64,000 nucleotides of DNA, from the NCBI RefSeq assembly GCF_002368035.1, contig NZ_AP018224.1, forward strand, positions 62,001 to 126,000, written 5' to 3'. The DNA comes from Nostoc linckia NIES-25. Lineage in GTDB: Bacteria > Cyanobacteriota > Cyanobacteriia > Cyanobacteriales > Nostocaceae. Of this stretch, positions 17,701 to 26,896 are shown piece after piece (within the stretch, counting starts at the first letter, position 1; each line of letters starts with the position of its first letter). A model generated the notes under the pieces. It saw only the letters and a program-made list of their open reading frames with translations. It did no database searches and was not told where the DNA came from. The position numbers and the translations under genes are program-made.

Positions 17701-20700
17701 GAGGGAAATTGCGAAGAACCACCGCTTGCAACTCACCAATATCTACACCCATTTCTAAGGTTGTCGAACAACTGAGCATATTAATGCGACCTTGGCGAAA
17801 ACGATTTTCGCGTTTTTCTAGTTCCGCAACACCTAGCTGTGCTGTATGTTCTTGCGATCGCAGTGGTAAAGGTGAGCGTTTCTTAATTAAATATTGCTGG
17901 TAATGTTCGGCAGCAGTTTGTTCAATTTTTTTCGGTGTGTAAGGTTCAAGAGTACCTTTACACTTATAAGCTGAACATTTTTGGACGTTAAGTGTCGCCT
18001 TCGTGATTTTTGATAAACCTGGAACATGAAAAACCTGCTGGCAGCAATTGCACTGATACCAATCTTCCTGTGTTTGAATAATATTTAACTGTCCCCAGTT
18101 AAGTTGATATTCCTTTTTAGCTGGAACAAGTAAGCCAAAATCTTGAAGCTGACGGGAGAGCCATAAAAAATCCTCTTTGCTGGGAATATTTTCTTCACCA
18201 AATATTTGTGATAAATACCAACCTAGCCGATTGAATGGCTTTCTTAATTTCCCATTTTTCCAGGGCATAAATGAAATTGAATCTTTAAATTTCTTGATTT
18301 CATCGTCTAATTTATCCTTCAAAAATAAATAGTTCTTGGATTTACCCTGAGCATCTACCATTTCGGGACGACGGCTATCCCCTCCAGTTTCTGGGAAATA
18401 ATAAGATGAATTTTCAATGCTGACAATTCCTGCACGACGAATAATATCTGTAAGGACTGTTAAAAAAATCCTTGCTTCATCGTTTGTGATTCCAAAATGA
18501 CTCGCAACCAGTTCAATCAATCGTTCATCTAAATCGATATGGCAAGCTAGTAATGCAAAGGCTTCTAAAGTTGAACGACGGTTCAAAACGAGAGCAAATT
18601 CTCTAAGTAATATTTCCTTAGCTCGTTTTTGAGCTAAATCTTCTGCATCTATTTTATTTTTTCTATCTTTAGGTTCTTCCTCTGGATCGTTAGGACGGTA
18701 ACTTTTATAATTTGCATCAGATTTTCGGTCAGGATGAGGAATATAAAATTCTAAAAATCTTGCTTTCAGTTGGTTAATTACTTGATTAACAGATGTAATA
18801 CCTTCAGCGTTTTTTACCTGATGAAATGCTTGCCAAAGCATCTGACGGTACAGCATTTCGGTATGGGTACGTTGATAGTCTGAGGCGAAAAATGCTGCAT
18901 CTTGACGACCATCGGAAAAGGTAAGTAATTTCCGCTTTGAAGAATTTTTATCAGTCTTTTCTGTTTCGGGTAATAGTTCAAAGAGACTGTCAAGCATCGC
19001 CTCTAATGGTCCATCTGTATAAGTCACGAATCGATTAATTGCTAAAGTAGTGCGCCCAGTTCCAGCACCACAAGCAGCACATCTATTTAAATAACAACCG
19101 CCTTCATCTTTATCATTTTTTTGGCGATGCCATGCTAAAGTAAGTTCATTTTGTGCTGTTACTTTGTTTGTAAACGTTTCATCTGAAACTTTACCAATCC
19201 AGCCATGTTTCTGAAATTCAAATTTAAAACTTTTTATGATTGTTGATTCTTGTTCCTCTTCATCTTCACCCATTTCCTCTTCTTCTGTTACACTGTCTAA
19301 ATTACCAGAAGTCAAAGTGTAAATCTTGGTATTATCCTTTAATCCTTGAATTGATCTGGGTAGAGATTCTAGTTCTCCCGAATCTTGGCGTTGAGTAAAT
19401 ACATAACTCTGACCGCATTGAGAACAACTACCCAATTCTAATACAGGAGAGTTACAGGATTCACAAGTTTTTTTCTCATTCAAATAAAGTTGCCCGTACC
19501 GTGCTTCACGCTCTGAATAAAGTGGGTCGTGCGCTGCTCCCGAACATTTGGGATTAATACAGGCATAAAGTCCCTCTAAACTACGAAATAAAAGATGCAA
19601 TCTCACAGGAAGTAAAGGTAAATCATCTGGATTTGCACGAGCGAGAGTGCCTATTTGCAGCAAATGAGCTAGAGCAACTTCTGCATCTGTATCATCAACG
19701 CTACCATCTAATTTAATTGGCAGATTGACACCCCATAATTCTGGAGAGCGAACTATTTCTTCCCAAGGTTTAGGTTCGCGGCAAAGTATATTAATCAGTC
19801 GATGTATTAAGGGATGTCCCTTGAGAGCAAACCAGAGGAATTTGTGAATATCATTATCAGCTTGTGATTCAGCTATTTTTAGTTGTTGTTCGGGGATGAT
19901 AGCGCTCAGTGGGTCAAACCAAGAACTAATAGGAGAACCTGGTTGTGGTAATTCGATAATACTTAAATATTGTAGAATTTCTTCATTAGTAAGTGCAGCA
20001 GGTAGGGTATAAGGGTTGCCTAATCGGTCTTTGGCATTGAGACGCTGACCGCGAATTACTTGACTAAAAGTTTCACCAAAAAACTCTCTTGCAAATGCAA
20101 GAACTTTATCATCAACCAAAGCATTTCCTAAGCTAGCACTGGTAGCAATACAGCGAATTTTACCTTTTTCTTCCACACCTATAGAAGCTTTAAAACGCTC
20201 CAACAGCATAGAAACTTCGCTACCCTTAGCACCATCATAGGTGTGAGCTTCATCTACTACTAACATTTTGAAAGTATTTACTGAAGCCTCAAAAATTTTT
20301 TCTCGCTCCTTGGGTCGAATTAACATATGCTCCAGCATGGAGTAGTTGGTGATTAAAATATGGGGTGGTGCTTCCCACATTTCTTCTCTTGAGAGTAATT
20401 GTACTCGGCTAGTTTTCTCAATAGCTTTATCAATTAATTCCTCATGTTTTATAGATTCTATTTCAGCCGAGGTAAATAATTGCCGCAGTTCCTCTGGATC
20501 GTAAGCCGCGAATTCTTCTCTTAATGACTCTATTGCTTTACCTCTGTCTTTTTCGGTGCGACTGGTGTAGAATCCGAATTTAATTTTGGTTGTCGTCTTT
20601 TGGCGACATAATAATTGCCGCAGACGTTTAACTTGGTCATTTACCAGAGCGTTCATCGGGTATAAAATTAGTACCCGCACTCCAGCAAGCGATAAATTAT

Positions 20701-21100
20701 CTTCTTCTTTCAGCAGCATATCAAGCATGGGTGTCAGAAAACACTCAGTTTTTCCCGAACCCGTACCAGTTGCAACGACTATATTTTGCCGTTGTTCCAC
20801 AACTGCGCGGATCGCTTTTTCTTGATGTTCGTACAAACGGCGATTACTAGGTATAAATAGTGTTGCCATATCAGGGTGTAAAACCCCTTGTTCGACCAAA
20901 TCATTGATACTAAGACTTGATTTATATGGCTGGGAACCTTCGAGGTAAGGATGTTGCCAAAGGTTTCCAGGTTGCTCTAATAATTGCTTAAAACCGTAGC
21001 GGAGATGGGGATCGCGTAGGGGGTAAGCTGTAAGTAAATAGCGAATAAAGTCTGCACGGGGTTGTTCAACTGCTGCGATTGGATCTAGATATTTAGTCAT
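14732..21100 (-). CDS. druE: DruE-like YprA/DUF1998 helicase (2122 aa)
   Basis: This very large superfamily-2 ATPase is of the YprA type found in DISARM, Dpd and Druantia. Walker A is GTGSGKTE at 112-119, motif Ia is LILYPMNALV (144-153), the DEAH box is 283-286 in VVDEAHTYDG, motif III is ATSAS, and motifs V/VI are STTLEMGVDIG and YQQRAGRAGRR. Several zinc-ribbon Cys pairs follow. The DUF1998 part has DNVPGGAGYSRRI and the cysteine cluster CNCATSCYDCL. After it come about 500 further residues with a beta-rich end (LIPHGRVLEIY, VIFDIGMTFL). The size and context (after a 967-aa partner) match Druantia type III DruE as I remember it. It overlaps the 307-aa gene by 4 bases (ATGA), so translation is coupled. 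ATP-driven DNA translocation is inferred from the motifs. Confidence 0.85.
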   Translation of the reverse strand: MTKYLDPIAAVEQPRADFIRYLLTAYPLRDPHLRYGFKQLLEQPGNLWQHPYLEGSQPYKSSLSINDLVEQGVLHPDMATLFIPSNRRLYEHQEKAIRAVVEQRQNIVVATGTGSGKTECFLTPMLDMLLKEEDNLSLAGVRVLILYPMNALVNDQVKRLRQLLCRQKTTTKIKFGFYTSRTEKDRGKAIESLREEFAAYDPEELRQLFTSAEIESIKHEELIDKAIEKTSRVQLLSREEMWEAPPHILITNYSMLEHMLIRPKEREKIFEASVNTFKMLVVDEAHTYDGAKGSEVSMLLERFKASIGVEEKGKIRCIATSASLGNALVDDKVLAFAREFFGETFSQVIRGQRLNAKDRLGNPYTLPAALTNEEILQYLSIIELPQPGSPISSWFDPLSAIIPEQQLKIAESQADNDIHKFLWFALKGHPLIHRLINILCREPKPWEEIVRSPELWGVNLPIKLDGSVDDTDAEVALAHLLQIGTLARANPDDLPLLPVRLHLLFRSLEGLYACINPKCSGAAHDPLYSEREARYGQLYLNEKKTCESCNSPVLELGSCSQCGQSYVFTQRQDSGELESLPRSIQGLKDNTKIYTLTSGNLDSVTEEEEMGEDEEEQESTIIKSFKFEFQKHGWIGKVSDETFTNKVTAQNELTLAWHRQKNDKDEGGCYLNRCAACGAGTGRTTLAINRFVTYTDGPLEAMLDSLFELLPETEKTDKNSSKRKLLTFSDGRQDAAFFASDYQRTHTEMLYRQMLWQAFHQVKNAEGITSVNQVINQLKARFLEFYIPHPDRKSDANYKSYRPNDPEEEPKDRKNKIDAEDLAQKRAKEILLREFALVLNRRSTLEAFALLACHIDLDERLIELVASHFGITNDEARIFLTVLTDIIRRAGIVSIENSSYYFPETGGDSRRPEMVDAQGKSKNYLFLKDKLDDEIKKFKDSISFMPWKNGKLRKPFNRLGWYLSQIFGEENIPSKEDFLWLSRQLQDFGLLVPAKKEYQLNWGQLNIIQTQEDWYQCNCCQQVFHVPGLSKITKATLNVQKCSAYKCKGTLEPYTPKKIEQTAAEHYQQYLIKKRSPLPLRSQEHTAQLGVAELEKRENRFRQGRINMLSCSTTLEMGVDIGELQAVVLRNFPPHVSNYQQRAGRAGRRTDGVAITLMYGQRRPHDRFYFEQPKELIAGSNQIPKLDSGNFQIQQRHIHAELLAAFLRKNWNLSAEEIKIAEFLDLPLENPASSENFAPPAEAKICKLQQWLNSNEAAELAVQWLTRLGSSESQAAIVLRGFKDGIEDFQQQQLQDWNSLAEDMLELRNRMTNPSETKNLEKIARLIAGTKRELDKVGSRRLHDELAQASILPIYGFPIDVVRLLTGESNEYNSAQGKHRLERDRRLALGEYAPDQEIIVDDRMYKSVGILKPTELEQKFYWVCQNCNHFLDANTGDEPVESCPVCGDEPSSPAAKKMKLYKVPKAFTTDWEKLPEVTPYIKPQRQPVSQIFLINDGDLSETLPPQLGLYTLTVSKGGNFFLANQGSYGKDKGFDRKGFAICSTCGRDLSDLLPKGETKKSRGKKGANKNSATSQQSSQIPHTHPRTGKPCSGRYTLMHLGHEFCSDLLKIVFDSKTEPTPLFGEDGEREDDGEIFTNTKNRNRGLEFWRSLTYALLAAAAQVIDVPRTELDGLFTPRSDKRANIIIYDNVPGGAGYSRRIAERFDEVLKTALKIVSSCNCATSCYDCLQTYSNQPFHNQFNRHLVADFLRPIVEQVSPDEELQKFAPNSNRISLSLIADNLPAICRAAAPDTLIYLPKLTDEFGLNKGSNLSWLNLLTDAVYSMRPTNRPVELIVTHLPDPNALSDASLDQRNHLKVWRKRLQQLIDQGLVKLYQASAEHFPENLHKDVPTLCFNSNQSNRIALSLKQCPNNKPQVWFQTRSPEGVETVVSRLETLRQQARLVQASELEDLNTTVIFLNPSEQEWRGDFSISELRNKLRLETALSGSKVTKIIYRDRYLREQGASILVELLKWGGFDTQSHVEILTTEDKDAKNALTIEKELKKVFLQLQPNENNLLVRVKRSVDFKQWSHLIPHGRVLEIYRQDGLHYQVIFDIGMTFLAREQGKYRVRFTTYVVVEKTI

Positions 21101-22020
21101 ACTAATTTAGCTCCTAAACGTTTAAATGCTTCTTTGACAAGTGGCCAGTTTCTTGATTGAAAATTTCGAGTTCTGTATTCTTCTCCAGACTCAGAAATAT
21201 GCCATAACCACCGTGCATAGGTACTGGGAAGATAGACACCTTGCAAATTTAACTTTCCTGGAGGTTCATCCCAAATAATTTTTAAAGGACATCCCATTTG
21301 TTTGTCCTGGTAAAACATAGCTAAAATAGCTAAATCTGGCTCTAATTCATAAAAATTTTGGTCTTCAAACCAGAGATATTCATCTGTGGGCAAGCGCAAT
21401 ATATCTTCGTTTTTGATACTCTCGCGACTCGGATTGCGCCAACGTTCTTTCTGCGCTTCATTACAGGGTACGTATCGCTGAATGTAGCTTTCATTTTGCC
21501 AATTTTTAATAGAAAAAGGGTCTTCCGCCCAAGTTGAACGCAACTCCGATTTCAAGGGTCTTCTTGGTATTGGTAAATTTTCAATACTATCTGAAATAGT
21601 CAGCAACCGAATACCAGCTTGACTTAGGCGGTCTTTAATTCTATGAAAATGATTACTTTTAGGGCGCAATAGTAAGGGATTTTGAGGGTTTTTTTGACTT
21701 TCTAGGACTTGATGAGCCAGAGTCAAATAAGCGCGATCGCCCCGAAATAACAAATTTCTCAAATCTTCTTTATTTTGAGCCAAAACCATCGGAGGAGCCA
21801 TACAGTAATGGTTGCGTCTTCCTGCTAGCACTTCCCCTTCTGCTTGCAATTCATTTAGGGTATCTTGAATTGTATCTGTTAGGTTTTCTTGAGATTCGTT
21901 AGGAGAAAGACTTGAAACTAAAAGCGAAACAATCTGATGCTTTGTTAAAGGCTGTGGGATTGTTCGATTACCGGAATGACGATGATTACTGAGTAGTCGA
22001 GTAATTTTTTCATTTAACAT
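21097..22020 (-). CDS. Unknown third component of the Druantia-like operon
   Basis: This is a 307-residue soluble protein. Residues 25-75 look like a winged-helix segment (LTKHQIVSLLVSSLS..., TIQDTLNELQAEGEVL, then a basic wing AGRRNHYCMAP). The rest is alpha/beta with an acidic, aromatic patch (DEYLWFEDQNFYELEPD) and a conserved-looking C-terminal Trp cluster (YARWLWHISESGEEY). No enzyme motif is seen. It lies between the DruH-like and DruE-like genes: 4 bases after the former and overlapping the latter by 4, so it is surely part of the same operon and complex. Two-gene Druantia III, as I remember it, has no such gene. It may recognise DNA or act as an adaptor; this is inference. Confidence 0.7.
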   Translation of the reverse strand: MLNEKITRLLSNHRHSGNRTIPQPLTKHQIVSLLVSSLSPNESQENLTDTIQDTLNELQAEGEVLAGRRNHYCMAPPMVLAQNKEDLRNLLFRGDRAYLTLAHQVLESQKNPQNPLLLRPKSNHFHRIKDRLSQAGIRLLTISDSIENLPIPRRPLKSELRSTWAEDPFSIKNWQNESYIQRYVPCNEAQKERWRNPSRESIKNEDILRLPTDEYLWFEDQNFYELEPDLAILAMFYQDKQMGCPLKIIWDEPPGKLNLQGVYLPSTYARWLWHISESGEEYRTRNFQSRNWPLVKEAFKRLGAKLV

Positions 22021-22024
22021 AATT

Positions 22025-24928
22025 TTAATTCTTTAAGATTTTTTGAGCATCATTGTAGGTTACATATTCCATTTCTTTAATATATTCTTGAGGTAGATAA
22101 ATCTTAATATCTTTTATATTTTTATATTCCAGTAACAAAATGTCGCTGAAAATAAATAGTTGAGGAATATGAATACTTAAATTGGCTTTTATTTGATGAT
22201 TCTTGGTCATCATTATTTCTACTTGTTTATAAACAAAATTACGTTTTTTAGGATTTCTTAACCTGATTAATAACCAATTTTCTTGAGTTGCTGCTACATT
22301 GCCAGTATTCGCTAATTTTGATATTGTTACTTCTTGCGTACTTGCCTGACTTTTTAACTCGATTTTTAGATTTTCAACAAGAGCTTGGAGTTTCTCTCTA
22401 AGAGAATTAATCTGTAACCATTCTGGAAGATAAAATGGTAAACTCTTTAGGCTATCAATAGCTGTTTGCAATAAATAGGGGTCATAATCATATTTATTGG
22501 CAGATTTTATAAAATCATTAACAGATTCATTATCCAGAATGGTGTAGCAGTAATCTGCCAAATCTTCATTTTCTAAAGTTTCATCAGGTAAATCATTTTG
22601 ATTGCTACGACACCACCAACCAAGGTTGTGTCGTAGTTTACGTGAACCTATTAGCTGAATGTGATAAATTCCAGGTGGCAATGCTAATAGAACAGTAATT
22701 TTATCTTCATTTAACGAAACTGGTGAAATTTTAATTTCTACTGGTTTTTTTTCAGGTAAAAGTAAATTCCAGCATGATAGGGAATAAACTTCGCCAGATA
22801 ATAAACCAGATAGGTGAACTGCTTGATTCGCCCAAGTACAGCTAATTACAAGGGGAGAAATTTCCGTTTTTATTAAATGTTGCGGTTCCTCACCTAACCT
22901 CTGAAAATCTAAAGCATACCAATTAGAGCTAGGAGATAATAAATTATAGAAAGATGCTAGGTTTATGCATAAAAAACCTAGTGAATCTGCTTGACATTGA
23001 GAAAATATAGTTTCCTGTTTATCGTATAAATATAAACTGATAGTTTCTAGAGGTAAAAGCCCTTCTAGTTGAATTTCTTTTGCCCAGAACTTATCAGCAG
23101 AATCACATAAAATTGGTAATTGAGCTATTGGAGATTGATTTACCAAACTAATCTTTAAATTCTTAATCTCTGGTTTGCCAGTTATTTGATAGTTTGATTG
23201 AATTTCAAATTTATATGACCATCGATGAGATTGATTCCAAAAGCGGGCTTCATATTTACCTGGTATAGTAATCCATTTATCAAGAGGAATTGCCTGCCAC
23301 CTATCGCTTGGGTGTACTATTTCAGTTGTAGTAATAAGTGTTTTTTGATGGGTGATATTTTCAATAGAAATATTTAAGGATATTTCTCCTTCAATGGGCG
23401 GATACCAGAAAATGGGAATTTCTAGATAAACTGATTTTTTACCCTTCAGCTTCAGTCCTCTTAAGCTTGGCTGTTCGTCAGAAGAAGGTTTCCAGCTAAT
23501 TGATCGAAATGTAGTAATCTCTTCATTAGAATTTACTATGAAAGCAATTGATGATTCTTTCGTGATAAGTGTCAGCTGTTGACCCTGCCAGCCTCTGATA
23601 CTAGATGGTACACAACTATCTAGGATTTCAATACCATTACCAAAGTCTAGACTGATACCTTTAGGGGCAAATAAAATAATCTCTTTGGTTCCCCTAATGC
23701 TAGGATTAGCAGAGTCTAAATTTATGCGATCGCCTGTCCAAGCATCAAATATTAAACAGGGAAAATTGCTGGCTACTCCCTCAAGTCTCCATTCAGTTAG
23801 GCTTTTGCTACGGTGATCTAACAGTTGCCACTTCCATAGTTCAGCCACATTCCTGATGTCTACAACTTGTTCGGGAATAATTAGTCCTGGCTTTGAGGGT
23901 ATAGTACCTTCCCAAGTCGCTTCTGGAATCTGGCAGAAAGTTCCACCCAAGTTATCCCACCCTTTCTTCCAAAGGTTTTGCTCTGGCAGCACTAGTTGTA
24001 TATTTAAGGAGTCAGCAGTATCTAAAACTAAAGATAAAGGCTTTTGGCGACGGCTAATTATTTTACGGCTATTACCAAAACGACGTTGTTTAGGAGTTAA
24101 AACTTGAATCAGACTGTTCCAATCCCTCAAGAAAAAATTATTTGGTAAGTAATAGCTTCCCAAAAGTTTTTCGCGCTCATTGTGATCTTGCAGTGCTTCA
24201 GGTAATGTTCCTTGACGTTCAAGTTCAACAGCAATAATAGCAATACCTTGAAGTAGCTTCCCGGCAATTGGCTCAAATTCCTCGTCTTCCTTCTGTGGGC
24301 AACTAGCTTTGAGAAAATTAATCAGAGTACCCCATTGAGGATGCTTTTCCTGACAAAAATATAATAGTTCTTCGGAAATATCTTCACATGAACTATGAGC
24401 AATTTCCCACCATCCATACTCATGTGAGAATTCCTGAACTAACTGAGAAAAATGAGTGAGATTTTGCTGAGGGATACCACTCTGTAACCATAAGGTTGAT
24501 ACGTAACGATATCCTCCTTTAGCTTGGACAATACCCAGTAGGTCAAATCCTTCACCTACAAGCTGACGTAGTGTATTTTCTAGGCTTTGATTACATAAAA
24601 TATTTAATTTTTGACAAAAACCATACCAAAATTTTTCTTCAACACTTGAATAATAGTAGGCATACTCTGATAGAGCAAAAGTTATAATTTTTAGCCAATT
24701 TTGTTCAGGTTCATCAAATATTTTATGCAACTTATGATGAGTAACTGTATCTAGATTTCTCAAGTTGTAGCCTACAATATCTAAAACTTCCTCGGTGGCT
24801 TTTTGGCTAATCTGAACGCTACCTAAAAATCGCTGGCCTTTGGGACGATTGGAATGAGACCAGTATGATGAAATTTTCTGCCAAAGCTGTTGAGTATGTC
24901 TTGGTTGAGAGAAATTAAAAGTAGTCAT
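22025..24928 (-). CDS. druH: DruH-like large protein (967 aa)
   Basis: This 967-residue protein has no catalytic motif that I can see. The first about 270 residues are helical with many aromatics. Residues about 290-740 are a run of beta-rich segments (LSLVLDTADSLNIQLVLPE, YLEIPIFWYPPIEGEISLNI, IPGKYEARFWNQSHRWSYKF, LPPGIYHIQLIG) like serial Ig/beta-sandwich domains. The C-terminal 200 are mixed. Position and size, first in an operon that ends with the DruE-like helicase, match DruH of Druantia type III as I recall it; sequence identity to any DruH cannot be checked here. The beta-sandwiches suggest a binding or scaffold role. ATG at 24928; the operon promoter must lie in the 403-base divergent space before the WYL gene. 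Confidence 0.7.
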   Translation of the reverse strand: MTTFNFSQPRHTQQLWQKISSYWSHSNRPKGQRFLGSVQISQKATEEVLDIVGYNLRNLDTVTHHKLHKIFDEPEQNWLKIITFALSEYAYYYSSVEEKFWYGFCQKLNILCNQSLENTLRQLVGEGFDLLGIVQAKGGYRYVSTLWLQSGIPQQNLTHFSQLVQEFSHEYGWWEIAHSSCEDISEELLYFCQEKHPQWGTLINFLKASCPQKEDEEFEPIAGKLLQGIAIIAVELERQGTLPEALQDHNEREKLLGSYYLPNNFFLRDWNSLIQVLTPKQRRFGNSRKIISRRQKPLSLVLDTADSLNIQLVLPEQNLWKKGWDNLGGTFCQIPEATWEGTIPSKPGLIIPEQVVDIRNVAELWKWQLLDHRSKSLTEWRLEGVASNFPCLIFDAWTGDRINLDSANPSIRGTKEIILFAPKGISLDFGNGIEILDSCVPSSIRGWQGQQLTLITKESSIAFIVNSNEEITTFRSISWKPSSDEQPSLRGLKLKGKKSVYLEIPIFWYPPIEGEISLNISIENITHQKTLITTTEIVHPSDRWQAIPLDKWITIPGKYEARFWNQSHRWSYKFEIQSNYQITGKPEIKNLKISLVNQSPIAQLPILCDSADKFWAKEIQLEGLLPLETISLYLYDKQETIFSQCQADSLGFLCINLASFYNLLSPSSNWYALDFQRLGEEPQHLIKTEISPLVISCTWANQAVHLSGLLSGEVYSLSCWNLLLPEKKPVEIKISPVSLNEDKITVLLALPPGIYHIQLIGSRKLRHNLGWWCRSNQNDLPDETLENEDLADYCYTILDNESVNDFIKSANKYDYDPYLLQTAIDSLKSLPFYLPEWLQINSLREKLQALVENLKIELKSQASTQEVTISKLANTGNVAATQENWLLIRLRNPKKRNFVYKQVEIMMTKNHQIKANLSIHIPQLFIFSDILLLEYKNIKDIKIYLPQEYIKEMEYVTYNDAQKILKN

Positions 24929-25331
24929 TGTTTGGTAGATAACTAACCTGGCAAAATTATTGAGTTAGATACTTAAATTTGACTAACTAGACAACTAACA
25001 AAGTTCGTTTGCTGCCTTGACAAAAAAATATCTCTATAGTTAATGTTCCCTAAAAATATTTTTAAGTAACTATTTTTACTATAAAATTCAGATTTGTACT
25101 TAAAAGCATTTTAGAGATTCGATCTAGTGCTGTTTTCATTTGGATAAGGTAACTTGAGTTGTTTGACTTATCGTATCTAAAGTGCATAGTAGCAAAAGAC
25201 ATTTCAGAGATTCCAATAAATGCGAGTATTGATTTAATTAGTTAAAATTACTCTAAACAAGAATACCTGTAAGGCTTTGAGAGATTAATCTCAGTAGTGC
25301 TTGAATATTTTCTTTTACTTGACAAATTAAA
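24929..25331. promoter_or_regulatory. Divergent promoter region with candidate operators
   Basis: This AT-rich space lies between the Druantia-like operon (leftward) and the WYL regulator (rightward). It contains the perfect 12-bp palindrome GAGATTAATCTC at 25281-25292, about 40 bases before the WYL start. An 8-bp inverted repeat TTTAAGTA / TACTTAAA lies at 25061-25068 and 25097-25104. Either could be the operator of the WYL protein. No gene is seen. Confidence 0.45.
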
Positions 25332-26507
25332 ATGCCCAAGAAGCCTGTTATTCATCCATACACTGACCTCCAGGCCTTTGAACGGTTGATGCTACTAATT
25401 GCAACTTTTGTGCGTTATCCCGGAGTAGGTAGTAGTGATTTAAATGATTCAATTGAACCAAAATCTGGAGATTCTCACGATGCACTTGCTGAGGTATTAC
25501 TGCGCTTGCAAGAAGTTGCTCGTGATTGCAGTATTGATTTACCGACTTATTCGCTACACACGCTGCGAAAAGATTTGCGGACATTGCGTCGCTACAACAT
25601 CCTAGACAGCCGCATATATCGTTGGGGTTATTACCTGGGAACTGGTGCAATGAGTTTGATGGAACTACAGGTTGCGTTCAATGCCTTGAGTTCGCAAGCA
25701 AAGTATCAACAAGATCCGCAAGTTAATAAGATCTACCAGATATTGATGCGAAGATTGCGGGGGCTGAACTTAGCGGATGAAATTGTGTATCCAGTGCGAG
25801 CGCAAATCAATAGAGCTATTATTTACACCGACCCGGAAGAAATGATGGCTGACAGTAAGTATCGTGGCACCCTTTTTGAAAAACTAGAACAGCTAGAAAT
25901 CGCTATTATTCGGGGCCAGGCAATAGAAATTTATCGCAGTCGCAATGCTTATCAACAAGGTATTACTGAGTTTTTAAATATCTATCCTTTACAACTTATC
26001 TACTCAGATGTAGCTTGGTATCTATTGCATGAAGATTGCCAGAGTGGACATTTAGCTACTTCAAGGTTGGATAGGTTTACCGAACACTTTAAGTTGCTTG
26101 GCTCTAAAGGACGGGATTTAACAGAACAATGGCAAAGCCTCCAAGTCGCACATGAACTACTGGAGAATGGCTGGGGATTATATTTAGGTAAACAAGAAGA
26201 ACAAAGTTTAGAGCGACAGGGCAAATTAGATTTTATTAACGTAACCGTGCGCTTCTTCCCTGATGTTATGGTGTTTATCCAAGAAGGCGAAAAACGCCAT
26301 AAAAGCCAGAAAATTTCTTTTGGAGCCAAAACTCCAGATGGAAAACCAAGCTATCTTGATTACAGTCTCAAACTTCCACCGCGATCGCTGGCGGAATTTA
26401 GCCGTTGGGTTTATCGCTTTATGGGTAGCGCTCAATTCCTTACACCAAAGGAATTGGTAGAAAAACACAAGCAAGTTGCTCAGGAATTGCTCGCTCGTTA
26501 TCTTTAA
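25332..26507 (+). CDS. WYL-domain transcriptional regulator
   Basis: The protein has 391 residues. A predicted winged-helix N-terminus (about 10-105, with the recognition-like segment YSLHTLRKDLRTLRRYNIL) is followed by a helical middle. A WYL domain lies at about 205-255: YPLQLIYSDVAWYLLHEDCQ, then LATSRLDRF, where the W-Y-L triplet and the R-L-D-R end are the family hallmarks. The C-terminal extension contains YLDYSLKLPPRSLAEFSRWVYRF, like the WCX segment. WYL proteins bind nucleic-acid or nucleotide ligands and often repress defence operons (BrxR, CapW type). Here the gene is divergent from the Druantia-like operon, so autoregulation and control of that operon are likely. ATG at 25332. Confidence 0.85.
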   Translation: MPKKPVIHPYTDLQAFERLMLLIATFVRYPGVGSSDLNDSIEPKSGDSHDALAEVLLRLQEVARDCSIDLPTYSLHTLRKDLRTLRRYNILDSRIYRWGYYLGTGAMSLMELQVAFNALSSQAKYQQDPQVNKIYQILMRRLRGLNLADEIVYPVRAQINRAIIYTDPEEMMADSKYRGTLFEKLEQLEIAIIRGQAIEIYRSRNAYQQGITEFLNIYPLQLIYSDVAWYLLHEDCQSGHLATSRLDRFTEHFKLLGSKGRDLTEQWQSLQVAHELLENGWGLYLGKQEEQSLERQGKLDFINVTVRFFPDVMVFIQEGEKRHKSQKISFGAKTPDGKPSYLDYSLKLPPRSLAEFSRWVYRFMGSAQFLTPKELVEKHKQVAQELLARYL

Positions 26508-26896
26508 ACTATTGGCATCTCCTTTCTTTTCTAGCCGTAATTGATTAAATGCTTGGTTAGCACGAACTAATATTCATGCTCTGGGTTTAAAGATAAATCA
26601 GGCATTAAGAACCTTGAACTTTTAATGCCGCAACTCACTACAAATCTCTGCAATCTCGCACTTGCTTGCTAGGCTTATCAGCATTTGAATCAAATTCGAC
26701 TTCTGACTGGGAAAACTAGTCTTCATCGGAATCCATTTCTCTGATCCTTTTTCACCCCTTCAATCAAATAAGTTTGATTTTACGGGTATTGAAGAGCCAG
26801 CAACACTAAGCAGCAGGTGCGATCGCGCTTAGGCAGCTTCCTTCATCACACTTTCAATAAATCGCCAGGGGTGTTTTCTAATAGTTTGAATCAGGT
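26508..26896. other. 389-bp spacer with a possible transposase-tail relic
   Basis: No intact gene. On the minus strand at about 26831-26905 a stop-terminated frame reads ALNLIQTIRKHPWRF then IESVMKEAA. It has the feel of an insertion-sequence transposase C-terminus. It has no start of its own and overlaps the S1 nuclease 3' end in another frame, so it is only a weak relic candidate. Confidence 0.25.
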
